DNA from: Kingella sp. (in: b-proteobacteria)
Lineage (GTDB): Bacteria > Pseudomonadota > Gammaproteobacteria > Burkholderiales > Neisseriaceae
Direction: 5' to 3'
Assembly: GCF_030527935.1 (NCBI RefSeq)
Contig: NZ_JAUMZV010000002.1
Coordinates: forward strand, 1 to 64,000
Length of the DNA stretch: 64,000 nt
The translations under genes and the position numbers were made by a program. Shown here one piece after another: positions 34,839 through 43,934 of the stretch (position 1 is the stretch's first letter; each line of letters starts with the position of its first letter). A model generated the notes under the pieces. The model made no database searches. It saw only the letters and a list, made by a program, of their open reading frames with translations, and had not been told where the DNA came from.

Positions 34839-35915
34839 ATGTCTATTGATGAGAAATTGTTGCCGCATCGCAATGCGATTGATGCGATTGACCAGCAGAT
34901 TTTGGGCTTGCTAAACGAGCGGGCGATTCATGCGCGGGCGATTGGCGAGCTAAAAGGAACAGGCGCGGTGTATCGTCCTGAGCGCGAGGCGCAGGTGTTG
35001 CTGCGGATTAAGGCGTTGAACAAAGGCCCGTTGCCCGATGAGGGCGTGGCGCGCTTGTTCCGCGAAGTGATGAGCGAATGCTTGGCGGTGGAGCGTCCGC
35101 TGACGATTGCGTATTTGGGCCCGATGGGCACGTTTACGCAGATGGCGGCGATTAAGCATTTTGGGCACGCAGCGGTTACCGTGCCTTGCACCACGGTGGA
35201 CGACAGCGTGCGGTTAACCGAAGCGTGGCAGGCGGATTATGTGGTTGCGCCTGTGGAAAATTCCACCGAAGGCTCGGTGGGGCGTACGTTGGATTTGCTG
35301 GTGAACACGCCGTTGCGCGCTTGCGGGGAAGTGGTGCTGCGCATTCATCATCATTTGTTAAACGTTTCAGGCAGCCTGAAAAAGGTGAAAAAGGTGTACG
35401 CGCACGCGCAGGCGTTGGCGCAATGCCAACATTGGCTGAACACGCATTTGAGCGGCGACGTGCCGCGCGTGGCGGTGTCCAGCAATGGCGAAGCGGCGCG
35501 GCTGGCGCAGTTGGACGAAGACGTGGCGGCGATTGCCAGCCAAACAGCGGCGGAGATTTATGGGCTCACCAAAATTGCGGAAAACATTGAAGACGAGCCC
35601 AACAACACCACGCGCTTTTTGGTGCTGGGGCATCAGGACACCACGCCCAGCGGCAAGGATAAGACTTCGCTGGTGGTCAGCGCACCCAACCATGTGGGGA
35701 TGCTGCACCGCGTGATTGAGCCTTTAACGCGGGCGGGGATTTCGCTTACCAAATTTGAAAGCCGCCCCAGCCGCACAGGGCTTTGGGAGTATTTGTTTTT
35801 TATTGATATTGAAGGGCATGAATTGGATGAGCGCGTGCAAGCGGCGTTGGCGCAACTGCGCGAAACAGCGGCGTTTGTGAAAGTGGTGGGGAGTTATCCG
35901 ATGGCGGTGTTGTAG
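34839..35915 (+). CDS. pheA: Bifunctional chorismate mutase/prephenate dehydratase (P-protein)
   Basis: Two steps from chorismate to phenylpyruvate. 358 residues. The ATG at 34839 follows GGGAG. Chorismate mutase domain at 1-90 (RNAIDAIDQQILGLLNERA), prephenate dehydratase at about 95-270 (AYLGPMGTFTQMAA, VAPVENSTEGSVGRTLDLL, NNTTRFLVLG) and a C-terminal ACT domain (GMLHRVIEPLTRAGISLTKFESRPSR) for feedback by phenylalanine. A DUS is read in frame as SGSLKK. TAAAAT at 34806 is a possible -10. Confidence 0.96.
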   Translation: MSIDEKLLPHRNAIDAIDQQILGLLNERAIHARAIGELKGTGAVYRPEREAQVLLRIKALNKGPLPDEGVARLFREVMSECLAVERPLTIAYLGPMGTFTQMAAIKHFGHAAVTVPCTTVDDSVRLTEAWQADYVVAPVENSTEGSVGRTLDLLVNTPLRACGEVVLRIHHHLLNVSGSLKKVKKVYAHAQALAQCQHWLNTHLSGDVPRVAVSSNGEAARLAQLDEDVAAIASQTAAEIYGLTKIAENIEDEPNNTTRFLVLGHQDTTPSGKDKTSLVVSAPNHVGMLHRVIEPLTRAGISLTKFESRPSRTGLWEYLFFIDIEGHELDERVQAALAQLRETAAFVKVVGSYPMAVL

Positions 35916-36051
35916 TTGTAGTTTGGGGGCGCGGTTTGAATGCGAATAGGCAGCCTGAAAATGCGCAAAGCCAAAACGGTATTTGAAAATACGCTTTCAG
36001 GCTGCCCAATACTTCCGCCGTAAACAGATAAACCTGCCCGCACTGATATTA

Positions 36052-36213
36052 AGAACCTGTATTCACTATTTCCATAGACATCTTTAATGCCCTAAAAACG
36101 CGGCTACCGCGTTAAAAATGTTCGCAAGGTGTCCAACCTTGCTGTGCTTTTTGCCTTGTATCCGCGCTTTTATGTCATCAAATCTGCCTATGCAAATAAT
36201 GAATACAGGTTCT
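36052..36213 (+). repeat. 162-bp MITE, AGAACCTGTATTCAC family (copy 2)
   Basis: Same length and ends as 13686-13847 and 47806-47967. Interior reads CCTAAAAACGCGGCTACCGC and CAAGGTGTCCAACCTTGC. The rest of the 35916-36472 gap holds DUS copies and a GTAGGGTGGACAAC...CCACTCTAC repeat (36235-36304); no gene. Confidence 0.85.
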
Positions 36214-36378
36214 AAGGCAGCCTGAAAACAGTTTGTAGGGTGGACAACTCGCTTGCCCGCTCGTTTTACGATGGGCGGCGTGAGCAAACCAGTTGCCCAC
36301 TCTACACACAAAGGCAGACTGAAAACAAATCCACACCCACCAACACGCCACACAACGGCGCAAAGGCAGCCTGAAAAC

Positions 36379-36408
36379 TTGCCCAATACCCCAGCAAAAC
36401 GGTATGAT
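36379..36408 (+). promoter_or_regulatory. Likely nlpD promoter
   Basis: TTGCCC (36379-36384), 18-base spacer, TATGAT (36403-36408), about 65 bp before the ATG. Confidence 0.5.
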
Positions 36409-36472
36409 TACGCCCGTTTGCAGCCGTTTGCTGCGCGTGTTTTTATTCAGCAACCAGAAAAAGGGTAGCCCT

Positions 36473-37609
36473 ATGAAATTTCGTTCCGTTTTAACTTTGG
36501 CGACAGCCGCAGCCCTATTGACTGCGTGTTCTGCTGCCAAAAATTCTGCCCCCGTTGTGGCGGGCAATGGCGTAGGCTGCAACACCTCCGCACCGCCCTA
36601 CAACCCCAGCAACGCCACCCCCTACGACAACGCAGGCGCAACAGGCAACGCAAGCAATCCCTATGGCGCAACCCCCTACACGCCCACACCATCCACCGTT
36701 TACAACCCCAACACAGGCGCAACCAGCAGCACAGGCGCAGCCCCCTACACCCCCGCCGCGCCCGCGCCAACCACCAGCGCATACAGCAACCCAACAGGCG
36801 TTTATCCCAGTGTGGACGTAAACGCCACCCACCACCAAGTTGTACCAGGCGACACCTTATATAACATCGCCAAACGCTATGGCGTAAGCCAAGACAACAT
36901 CCGCGCATGGAACAACATGACCGATGACACCGTTAAATTGGGGACCAGCCTGCGGGTAAAGCCCCATAGCGCGGGCGGCACATCATACGGCAACGGCAGC
37001 ACAGCCACAGGCAGCTACCGAGTAGTTTCGGGCGACACGCTATACAGCATCGCCCAACGCCACGGCATGACCGTAAGCCAGCTTCGCGCGGTAAACAATC
37101 TGCAAGACGAAAACCTGCGTGTGGGGCAAACCTTGCGCGTAACAGGCGCAGCCGTTGCCAGCACGCCCGTTGTTCAACCCACGCCCGCTGTTACCACCAC
37201 AACCAGCGTAACCACCACGCCCACTATTACTGCATCGGGCAAAACCGCCAGCCATGCGGGGCTAACATGGCAAAACCCGCTCGCAGGCGCAAGCGTGAGC
37301 AAAGCGTTTAGCAGTAGCACGCGGGGTGTGGAATTGCAAGGCATAGCCAGCCAAACCGTGGTTGCCGCCGCCGATGGACAAGTAATTTTCAGCGGCAACG
37401 GGCCGCGCGGCTACGGCAAACTGGTGGTGGTGCAACACAGCCCTAACTTGCTGACTGCATACAGCGGTAGCGATAATTTGATTGTGAAAGAGCAAGAGCG
37501 CGTGAAGCGCGGGCAATCACTCGCCAGAATGGGCAGCGCAGGCAAGTTGCATTTTGAAGTGCGCGAAAACGGCACGCCTGTTAATCCAAGCAACTACATT
37601 CCGTTTTAA
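36473..37609 (+). CDS. nlpD: NlpD-like lipoprotein: two LysM domains and a degenerate M23 domain
   Basis: 378 residues from the ATG at 36473 (the open frame upstream lacks a signal). Lipoprotein signal with LTAC (about 16-19), a Thr/Pro/Ala-rich linker, LysM 1 (HQVVPGDTLYNIAKRYG, about 122), LysM 2 (YRVVSGDTLYSIAQRHG, about 182), then a peptidase-M23 fold (about 262-378). The M23 metal ligands are largely gone: the HxxxD position reads VELQGI and the HxH position reads YSGSD, with only the last His (LHFEVR) left. So it is probably a non-catalytic activator of amidases at the septum, as in NlpD/EnvC. Confidence 0.88.
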   Translation: MKFRSVLTLATAAALLTACSAAKNSAPVVAGNGVGCNTSAPPYNPSNATPYDNAGATGNASNPYGATPYTPTPSTVYNPNTGATSSTGAAPYTPAAPAPTTSAYSNPTGVYPSVDVNATHHQVVPGDTLYNIAKRYGVSQDNIRAWNNMTDDTVKLGTSLRVKPHSAGGTSYGNGSTATGSYRVVSGDTLYSIAQRHGMTVSQLRAVNNLQDENLRVGQTLRVTGAAVASTPVVQPTPAVTTTTSVTTTPTITASGKTASHAGLTWQNPLAGASVSKAFSSSTRGVELQGIASQTVVAAADGQVIFSGNGPRGYGKLVVVQHSPNLLTAYSGSDNLIVKEQERVKRGQSLARMGSAGKLHFEVRENGTPVNPSNYIPF

Positions 37610-37623
37610 GCGGACAAAGCAGC

Positions 37624-37650
37624 AGGCAAGGGGATAATGACCTTGCCTGT
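37624..37650 (+). terminator. Intrinsic terminator after nlpD
   Basis: AGGCAAGG / CCTTGCCT stem, 9-base loop, then TGTTTT. Confidence 0.8.
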
Positions 37651-37882
37651 TTTCTTGTTTATTGTTGTGTGGCGCGGAGCAGGTTTGGCTTTGCCCAAGA
37701 TTTCAGGCTGTCTAATGGAGCAGGGTAGGGCAGCCTGAAAAATGGTTATGTTTGGTTACTTCGCACGATTGATGGCATTGGCGCAATCCACATAGGCAGC
37801 CTGAAAACCAAAAATTTCTGCCCTCAACCGCATCCACGCAACGCATTGCCCCAAGGCAGCCTGAAAACCCGAAAGCAACCCC

Positions 37883-38776
37883 ATGATTATCGTTATGCAA
37901 CCGCACGCCAGCGAAGCCGCTGTGCAAAATGTCGTTCAATTTATCCGCGCCCAAGGTTTAACCGAGCATCTATCGCGCGGCACGGAACACATCATCATCG
38001 GTGCGGTGGGCGATGAGCGCGTGTTTGACCCCGCCCAAATTGAAGCCCTGCCCGAAGTGGAACGCGCCATCCGCATCATGCAAGATTGGCGCATCATCAG
38101 CCGCGAAGCGTGGGCAGACGACACGCAAATCAAAATTCGTGGCATTCCCTTTGGCGGCACGAGCACACCGCAAACCATCGCCTATATCGGCAGCCTGAAA
38201 ATGGGCGAAACCCAAGCAAGCACGCCCCAAGCCCCCGCCGTGCTGCTTGACCCGTTCTATCTCCCCGCCAACCCCTATGCGCCGTTTAGCCCGCAAAGCG
38301 AAGCCGACATCGCCCGCCAACTGCAACACAGTATCGCCCATTGGCACGGCGCACAAAAAGCCGTTGCCATCCGCATCCGCGACAGCGCACACATCCAAGC
38401 CGCGCTCAAAGCCGAAACTGACTTGCTTTATCTAGGCGGCGAGCTGATTAACAACCGCTACATTCTGTACGAACTGGGCAGCTTGAATACGCCTGCCATC
38501 GTGTGCAAAGACATTCATCACACCGTGCGCGATTGGCTGATTGCCGCCGAACAAATCGTGCTGCGCGGCAATCAACATATTTTGCTGGGCGAAGCGGGCA
38601 CATTGAGCCTACACGGCGCGCCCATTCGCTTGGACGTGGAAGCCATCGCCCAAGCCAAGCAGCAAAGCCATCTGCCCGTGCTGGCAAACATCAGCACGCT
38701 CGCCCATCGCTTGATGCCACTCGCCACTTTGCGCCAGCTTGCCATTGCCGCAGGCGCAGATGCGCTGATTGAATAG
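37883..38776 (+). CDS. DAHP-synthase-like protein lacking catalytic motifs
   Basis: 297 residues. The N-terminus (MIIVMQPHASEAAVQNVVQF ... HIIIGAVGDERVF ... WRIISREAW) matches the ferredoxin-like domain of Thermotoga-type DAHP synthases. The C-terminal 150 residues follow the (beta/alpha)8 barrel of that family (LLYLGGELINNRYILYELG ... TPAIVCKDI ... QSHLPVLANISTLAHRLMPLATLRQLAIAAGADALIE). The active-site segments are absent or changed: no AGPCSVE, no GGAYKPRTSP, CERG becomes GEAG, and DPSHSGGRR becomes NISTLAHRL. The frame is intact, so it is probably kept for a non-catalytic or altered role. The family link is by memory alignment. Confidence 0.75.
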   Translation: MIIVMQPHASEAAVQNVVQFIRAQGLTEHLSRGTEHIIIGAVGDERVFDPAQIEALPEVERAIRIMQDWRIISREAWADDTQIKIRGIPFGGTSTPQTIAYIGSLKMGETQASTPQAPAVLLDPFYLPANPYAPFSPQSEADIARQLQHSIAHWHGAQKAVAIRIRDSAHIQAALKAETDLLYLGGELINNRYILYELGSLNTPAIVCKDIHHTVRDWLIAAEQIVLRGNQHILLGEAGTLSLHGAPIRLDVEAIAQAKQQSHLPVLANISTLAHRLMPLATLRQLAIAAGADALIE

Positions 38777-38886
38777 GCAGCCTGAAAACTGCTGTTGGCA
38801 ACAAGATTAAACACACCGCATAGGCAGCCTGAAACCCCATCGTTATCCCAAGGCAGCCTGAAACCCACCCATCCATCCACACCACC

Positions 38887-39684
38887 ATGTCGCAAAAATC
38901 CCCCATCCGCAAACGCATCGCCCGCCTGTTTAAACTGCTGATTTGGCTCTACCACACAGGGCGCAACCTACACCAGCTAGACCACGCCACCGCCGAACAA
39001 CGCGCCGCCACCCTGCGCCACATGGGGCAAAGCTGCCTAGACACGCTCGGCATCCAAATCCATGTTGAACCATCCAGCAGCCAGCCCAGCCAGCCAAAAC
39101 AATCCGAACACGGCTTGCTGATTGCCGCCAACCACGTCTCATGGCTAGACATTTTCGTCATCACCGCGCTGTATCCATCCAGCTTCATCGCCATGCAAGA
39201 GCTCAAAAATTGGCCCATCATCGGCAAAATGGTAACCAACGCAGGCACGGTGTATATAGACCGCAGCAACCGCAAAGACATCAACATCATCAACGCTGCC
39301 ATCTCCCGCGTGCTAGATGCCAACGGCAACGTCTGCTTCTTCCCCGAAGCCCGCACCACGCTGGGCAACGGCATGCTCCCACTCAAAGCCGCCCTGTTTC
39401 AGGCTGCCCTAGACAGCAACGCCCCCGTGCAGCCCATCGCCATGCGCTACTACAACGCCAACGAGCGCACCACCGCCGTTTCCTTTGCCAACGCCAACCT
39501 GTTCCAATCGCTGTGGCGCATCGTATCCATTGAGCAAATCAACGTCAAAGTAACCGTCGCCCCGCAGCTCTTGCCCTGCGATTTGCCCGAGCGCGACCGT
39601 TTCTTGCTCAAAGACCAAGTGGAACAAACCCTGCTGCCGATTGTGTTGTCTGATAGCCCGCATCCCGAGCAAGTGATGCCGTAA
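38887..39684 (+). CDS. 1-acyl-glycerol-3-phosphate acyltransferase family (PlsC-like)
   Basis: 265 residues. Motif I NHVSWLD (HX4D) at about residue 82; FPEARTT (motif III equivalent) at about 155; one N-terminal hydrophobic stretch (LFKLLIWLYHTG). Transfers an acyl chain to lysophosphatidic acid or a related lysolipid at the inner membrane. Neisseria carry more than one such enzyme, so the exact substrate is left open. One DUS is read in frame as FQAA. Confidence 0.88.
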   Translation: MSQKSPIRKRIARLFKLLIWLYHTGRNLHQLDHATAEQRAATLRHMGQSCLDTLGIQIHVEPSSSQPSQPKQSEHGLLIAANHVSWLDIFVITALYPSSFIAMQELKNWPIIGKMVTNAGTVYIDRSNRKDINIINAAISRVLDANGNVCFFPEARTTLGNGMLPLKAALFQAALDSNAPVQPIAMRYYNANERTTAVSFANANLFQSLWRIVSIEQINVKVTVAPQLLPCDLPERDRFLLKDQVEQTLLPIVLSDSPHPEQVMP

Positions 39685-39700
39685 TCGTAAGCAAAAAATG

Positions 39701-39738
39701 TTTTCAGGCTGCCTTAATTGCAAAAGGCAGCCTGAAAA
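39701..39738 (+). terminator. Inverted DUS pair after the acyltransferase
   Basis: TTTTCAGGCTGCCTT / AAGGCAGCCTGAAAA with an 8-base loop. The following DNA up to 39913 has no gene; a second DUS pair lies at about 39867-39902, next to the DUF2167 stop. Confidence 0.7.
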
Positions 39739-39913
39739 TTAAAATAGGACGATAACAAAAGCGTGTATGGTATGTGAACTTGTTCACGCACCGCTTGGCA
39801 ATGGCTAAACGGTGCATGGCAAAGCCACACACTCTACGTGTATCGTTATTATTTTGATTGATACGTTTTCAGGCTGCCGCAATCACCAAAGGCAGCCTGA
39901 AAACCATCCCCGC

Positions 39914-40930
39914 CTATTTATCCTTATTCCGCCCAAACCGCCCCTTCAACCCCGCGCCCAAGCCCACCGCCGCCAGCGCAATAATTTTGCCAAACTTCAC
40001 AAAAAACGCGCCAATCACCGCCAGCAAGCCCAGCTTTTTCGCCGCCACACCGCCGATTAACGCCGCCAAACCATATTCCGCCACCTTATCCGTGGTCGCG
40101 TTAAAGTCCGCATAGCGCAAGCCTTGGTTGAACTCAATATTGCTCAACAGCTCCCGCGCCACAGGCTTCATCTTGTCAATCTCTTTCAAATCCGTAATCA
40201 GCGTTAGGTTGATGTAGCCTTTTCTGCCCAGTTGAAACGTGTTGTAGTTCACCGCAGGGTTTTCATCCTTGCCGCCTTTGTCATACACATCAATGGACCA
40301 AATCAAGCGATGCGTTGCCGCATCATACTGCGGTTTTTCAATCCAGCCGCGCGTTTCAATTTCCGCCAACCCTTTGGATTTGCGCACTTTATTTTGCTCT
40401 TCGTTGCCCGCTTTCAGCTCGCTGAGCATGGATTCCGTGTCCCATTCTTTCGCGTCATCGTCTTTGATGTAGCCCGAATCCACATACACCAAATCCACCA
40501 TCCAAGACGCATCGCCTTTATTTTTGGCATCGGGGTCAGCGCCTATCAAGCCATAGCGGTTGGGATTAGAACCATTGCCCATTTCCACCATCAGCGCATT
40601 GGCGGCATCTTTTTTGATGAACACCATGCCCGCAGGCAGTTTCAGGCTGCCTTCCGCCCCCAAAGGAATGGTGGCAGGGCCTCTGATGGTATCGTTGTCC
40701 AAGCTGTTTTCTTCGGCGGTTTGTTCAGCGGGTTGTTCAGCTTGTTTGCCCTGCTGTTTGGTTCTATTGGCATGCTTGCGCGCCGCTTCTTGGGCACTTT
40801 TTTCCAACTGCGATTGCCCCGCCGCAGGCTCGCTTGAACTTTTGGGCGCAGCCCAACTCGCTGCCGAATGCCATGCCAACAGCGCGCACAAAACCGCGCC
40901 CGCCCAATTTTTCTGCTTAAATGAAGTCAT
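39914..40930 (-). CDS. DUF2167 membrane protein
   Basis: 338 residues from the ATG at 40930. Signal peptide (AGAVLCALLAWHSAASWA), a charged Gln/Glu/Lys linker, then the DUF2167 domain (TIPLGAEGSLKLPAGMVFI ... DASWMVDLVYVDSGYIKDDDAKEW ... RGWIEKPQYDAATHRLIWSI ... NYNTFQLGRKGYINLTLI). A hydrophobic Gly/Ala-rich C-terminus (LAALIGGVAAKKLGLLAVIGAFF) holds one or two helices. Role unknown; members are found in the envelope of many Proteobacteria. One DUS is read as GSLKLP inside the domain. Confidence 0.85.
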   Translation of the reverse strand: MTSFKQKNWAGAVLCALLAWHSAASWAAPKSSSEPAAGQSQLEKSAQEAARKHANRTKQQGKQAEQPAEQTAEENSLDNDTIRGPATIPLGAEGSLKLPAGMVFIKKDAANALMVEMGNGSNPNRYGLIGADPDAKNKGDASWMVDLVYVDSGYIKDDDAKEWDTESMLSELKAGNEEQNKVRKSKGLAEIETRGWIEKPQYDAATHRLIWSIDVYDKGGKDENPAVNYNTFQLGRKGYINLTLITDLKEIDKMKPVARELLSNIEFNQGLRYADFNATTDKVAEYGLAALIGGVAAKKLGLLAVIGAFFVKFGKIIALAAVGLGAGLKGRFGRNKDK

Positions 40931-40980
40931 AAATAATCCTTTTACTGGTAAACAACAGCCCGCTCTGAGCCGCAAAAACG

Positions 40981-41016
40981 TTTTCAGGCTGCCTTAATCG
41001 CATAAGGCAGCCTGAA
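40981..41016 (-). terminator. Inverted DUS pair downstream of fnr
   Basis: TTTTCAGGCTGCCTTA / TAAGGCAGCCTGAA, 6-base loop; on the minus strand it follows fnr and precedes the DUF2167 gene. Confidence 0.7.
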
Positions 41017-41073
41017 TTTTAACTCAAATACAAAAATCTTAACAAAAATTATCGTGCTTTGATTAAATAGATT

Positions 41074-41805
41074 TTAATACTCCCGCCGCTCTTGGCAGCC
41101 TGAAACCAATGATTGCAAATCGCGCGGCAACAAAATGCGAATATGCTTGTGCTCCACATCAATCAAGCCATCTTGCTTAAATTTAGACAGCGTGCGGCTC
41201 ACCGTTTCCAGTTTCAGCCCCAAATAGCTGCCAATTTCTTCGCGCGACATCCGCAAAATAAAATCATTTGCCGCAAAACCGCGCACATACAAGCGGTCAG
41301 ACAAATTCAGCAAAAACATCGCCAGCCGCTCTTCCGCCCGCATATTGCCCAAAAGCAGCATCACCGTTTGGTTACGCACAATCTCGCGGCTCATCAAGCG
41401 CAGAAAGTGCAGATACAGATTGGAGATTTTTTCATTCAATTCATCCACTTGGTCAAACGGCAACTCGCAGACTTCGCTGTCTTCCAATGCCACCGCATCG
41501 CAAGCGTATTTGCCCAAGCAAATGCCATCCGTGCCCACCAATTCGCCCGACATAAAAAAACCCGTAACTTGGTCGCGCCCATCCTGCGTACTTACGGTTG
41601 TTTTAAAAAAACCTGTGCGAACAGCGTATAAAGAACTAAATGTTTCCCCCGCATGAAATAAAAACTCTCCCTTTTTTACACGGCGATTTTGTTTTAAAAC
41701 CGCGCCAATATGGTTAAAATCCTCCTCCTGAAACCCAACGGGCATGCAGATTTCTTTTAAAGAACAGTGTGTGCATTGCGTTTTGCAAATAGGTATTTTT
41801 GACAT
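41074..41805 (-). CDS. fnr: Oxygen-sensing regulator FNR
   Basis: 243 residues, CRP/FNR family. N-terminal Cys at 7, 11, 14 and 20 (C-x2-C-x5-C spacing as in E. coli) plus C113 in EVCELPF give the ligands for the oxygen-labile [4Fe-4S] cluster. The effector-type beta-roll is followed by a helix-turn-helix (SREEIGSYLGLKLETVSRTLSKF, about 185-207) whose ExxSR pattern predicts TTGATnnnnATCAA sites. Divergent from hemN, a classic FNR target. A DUS overlaps the last codons. Confidence 0.95.
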   Translation of the reverse strand: MSKIPICKTQCTHCSLKEICMPVGFQEEDFNHIGAVLKQNRRVKKGEFLFHAGETFSSLYAVRTGFFKTTVSTQDGRDQVTGFFMSGELVGTDGICLGKYACDAVALEDSEVCELPFDQVDELNEKISNLYLHFLRLMSREIVRNQTVMLLLGNMRAEERLAMFLLNLSDRLYVRGFAANDFILRMSREEIGSYLGLKLETVSRTLSKFKQDGLIDVEHKHIRILLPRDLQSLVSGCQERREY

Positions 41806-41888
41806 CTCTCTTCTAGTCCTAAATAGTTATATTGGCTAATTGACAAAAGTTTACATTGCTTGTATAAGCCAACGTATTTTAACAAAAT

Positions 41889-41902
41889 TTGATTAAAAGC
41901 AA
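41889..41902. promoter_or_regulatory. Candidate FNR box upstream of hemN
   Basis: TTGATTAAAAGCAA matches TTGATnnnnATCAA at 9 of 10 fixed positions. It lies in the fnr-hemN divergent gap, just outside the MITE at 41920. A TACAAT at 41931-41936, inside the MITE end, could be the -10, which would put the site near -47. Confidence 0.5.
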
Positions 41903-41919
41903 AATATTTTACAGACCCC

Positions 41920-42091
41920 TAGGGTCTGTTTACAATTGGTTTGCGAAGCGAATTTTGCGTCAGAAAGCGGCAGATGCAAGGCGAAAATGCGAGCCTATGC
42001 CATCCATAGGCCATAGGCGAGTATTTTCAACGTGGCAGATGCCGTTTTATGGCGTAAGAGCCGCCGCAACACTAATCGTAAACAGACCCTA
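41920..42091. repeat. 172-bp MITE with TAGGGTCTGTTTAC ends, abutting hemN
   Basis: Terminal inverted repeats TAGGGTCTGTTTACAATT and the complement of TAGGGTCTGTTTACGATT. Interior …GCAGATGCAAGGCGAAAATG…. The right end is 5 bp from the hemN ATG, so hemN has no purine-rich ribosome site outside the element. TA ends fit TA target duplication. Single copy in this window. Confidence 0.8.
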
Positions 42092-42096
42092 CCACC

Positions 42097-43503
42097 ATGA
42101 AAAAAACCATCTCTATCACACCACACACACCAACCTTGTTTGACTTTGACCGCGAGCTTATCGCCAGCCTACCCGCCAGCGGCCCGCGTTATACGTCCTA
42201 TCCCACCGCCGACCGCTTTTACAGCGATTTCAGGCAGCCTGAATACATCTCCGTGCTAGACAACACGCTGTCGGGCAACGATGAACCCGTTTCGCTGTAT
42301 GTGCACATTCCGTTTTGCAACGTGATTTGCTATTACTGTGGCTGCAACAAAGTCATCACCAAAGACACCCGCAAAGCCGATGAATACTTAACCTATCTGG
42401 AAAAAGAAATGGCGTTGCTCGCCCCGCATTTGCACGGCAAGCACAAACTCGCCCAGCTTCATTTTGGTGGCGGCACGCCTACGTTTTTAAGCGATGAGCA
42501 GTTGGAGCGCGTGTTTCGTATGATACGCACGCATTTTGAATTGCTGCCCGATGGCGAATATTCCATTGAAATTGACCCGCGCAAAGTGAGCCGCGAGAGC
42601 GTGTTTAAGCTCGGCAAGCTGGGCTTTAACCGCATGAGCGTGGGCATTCAGGATTTTAACCCCAAAGTTCAGGCTGCCGTAAACCGCATTCAAACGGTGG
42701 AAGAAACGCGCGAAGTAATTGAAGCAGCGCGGGCAGCGGGCTTTAAATCCATCAGCGTGGATTTGATTTACGGGCTGCCGCATCAATCGGTGGCGAGCAT
42801 CAAGCCCACTTTGGACACCGTGTTGTCGCTGTCGCCCGACCGCCTTGCGCTGTATCACTACGCGCATCTGCCGCATATTTTCAAGCCGCAGCGGCGCATT
42901 GACACCAACGCCGTGCCGTCCAGCGAAGAGAAATTGGACATTTTGCAATACGCGGTGAAGCTGCTGGACGAGCGCGGCTATGTGTTTATCGGCATGGACC
43001 ATTTTGCCAAGCCCGAAGATGAGCTGGCGATTGCGCTGCGCGAAGGGCGGTTGCAGCGCAATTTTCAAGGCTATTCCACCTATGCCGATTGCGATTTGGT
43101 GGCGATTGGCGTGAGCAGCATCGGCAAAATTGGCAACACATACAGCCAAAACGAGCGCAATTTGAACGATTACTACGCCGCGCTGGATAACAACCAACTG
43201 CCGATTATGCGTGGCTTCCAGCTTAATGCCGACGACGTGATGCGCCGCCAGATTATCCAAGATTTGATGTGTCGCTTTGCGCTGGAATTGACCGATTACC
43301 AAGCGGATTTTGCCGATTATTTCGCCGAAGAAATCCCTGATTTGCAACGCTTTGCCGAGCTGGGCTTGATTGATTGGCAGCCTGAAACAGGCAGCCTGAA
43401 AGTAACCTCCAAGGGGCGTTTTTTGATTCGCAACATCGCCATGATTTTTGATTACTACCTGCGGCATAAAGAGACCAAAGCGAAGTATTCGCAGACGGTT
43501 TAA
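42097..43503 (+). CDS. hemN: Oxygen-independent coproporphyrinogen III oxidase (radical SAM)
   Basis: Anaerobic haem synthesis: decarboxylates coproporphyrinogen III to protoporphyrinogen IX. 468 residues. Radical-SAM cysteines CNVICYYCGC (about residues 75-84; CxxxCxxC), then HFGGGTPTFLS and VDLIYGLPHQ. Start ATG immediately after a MITE. Expected to be activated by the adjacent fnr product. DUS copies are read in frame as FRQPEY near the start and GSLK near the end. Confidence 0.96.
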   Translation: MKKTISITPHTPTLFDFDRELIASLPASGPRYTSYPTADRFYSDFRQPEYISVLDNTLSGNDEPVSLYVHIPFCNVICYYCGCNKVITKDTRKADEYLTYLEKEMALLAPHLHGKHKLAQLHFGGGTPTFLSDEQLERVFRMIRTHFELLPDGEYSIEIDPRKVSRESVFKLGKLGFNRMSVGIQDFNPKVQAAVNRIQTVEETREVIEAARAAGFKSISVDLIYGLPHQSVASIKPTLDTVLSLSPDRLALYHYAHLPHIFKPQRRIDTNAVPSSEEKLDILQYAVKLLDERGYVFIGMDHFAKPEDELAIALREGRLQRNFQGYSTYADCDLVAIGVSSIGKIGNTYSQNERNLNDYYAALDNNQLPIMRGFQLNADDVMRRQIIQDLMCRFALELTDYQADFADYFAEEIPDLQRFAELGLIDWQPETGSLKVTSKGRFLIRNIAMIFDYYLRHKETKAKYSQTV

Positions 43504-43516
43504 ACGCCGCAAGCCA

Positions 43517-43560
43517 TTTTCAGGCTGCCTATTGCGCATCAACCATAGGCAGCCTGAAAA
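43517..43560 (+). terminator. Inverted DUS pair after hemN
   Basis: TTTTCAGGCTGCCTAT / ATAGGCAGCCTGAAAA, 12-base loop. Confidence 0.75.
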
Positions 43561-43722
43561 CATAAACAGCGTTGTGCGCCAAGCCATTTTGACGGTTGAT
43601 AATCCTGCGATTGATTTGGGTTGAGCTATTTATCGTGCCAGCGCACGGCTTGCGAGCAAGCCGTAGGGGGCGCGGGGATGCGTTTCAGGCTGCCTTATAT
43701 CGCACCCGCGTTTAGGCAGCCT
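43561..43722. other. Gap with one palindromic repeat
   Basis: No gene; palindrome ACGGCTTGCGAGCAAGCCGT at 43645-43664 and two DUS. Confidence 0.5.
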
Positions 43723-43934
43723 GAAAACTTTTGCAAAACCCTAGCAACCTAAAAAACAAGAAATGTCGTCATTCCCGCGTAGGCGGGAATCTTGTTTGAT
43801 ATTCAGAAATGATTGTAAAAACAAGCTATTGTTGTAGGTCGGGCATTTATGCCCGACAAGCACTAACTATTTATCTTAATGCGCTGAAAATGTCGGGCAT
43901 AAATGCCCGACCTACTGGGTTTTGCAAAGGTTTC
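43723..43934. repeat. NIME-like mosaic repeat
   Basis: One dRS3 (43771-43790), then two inverted TCGGGCATTTATGCCCGA-type palindromes (about 43837-43858 and 43890-43913), bounded by TTTTGCAAAAC and GTTTTGCAAAGGTTTC. Combines the left half of the 3998 copy with the right half of the 12399 copy. Confidence 0.75.
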
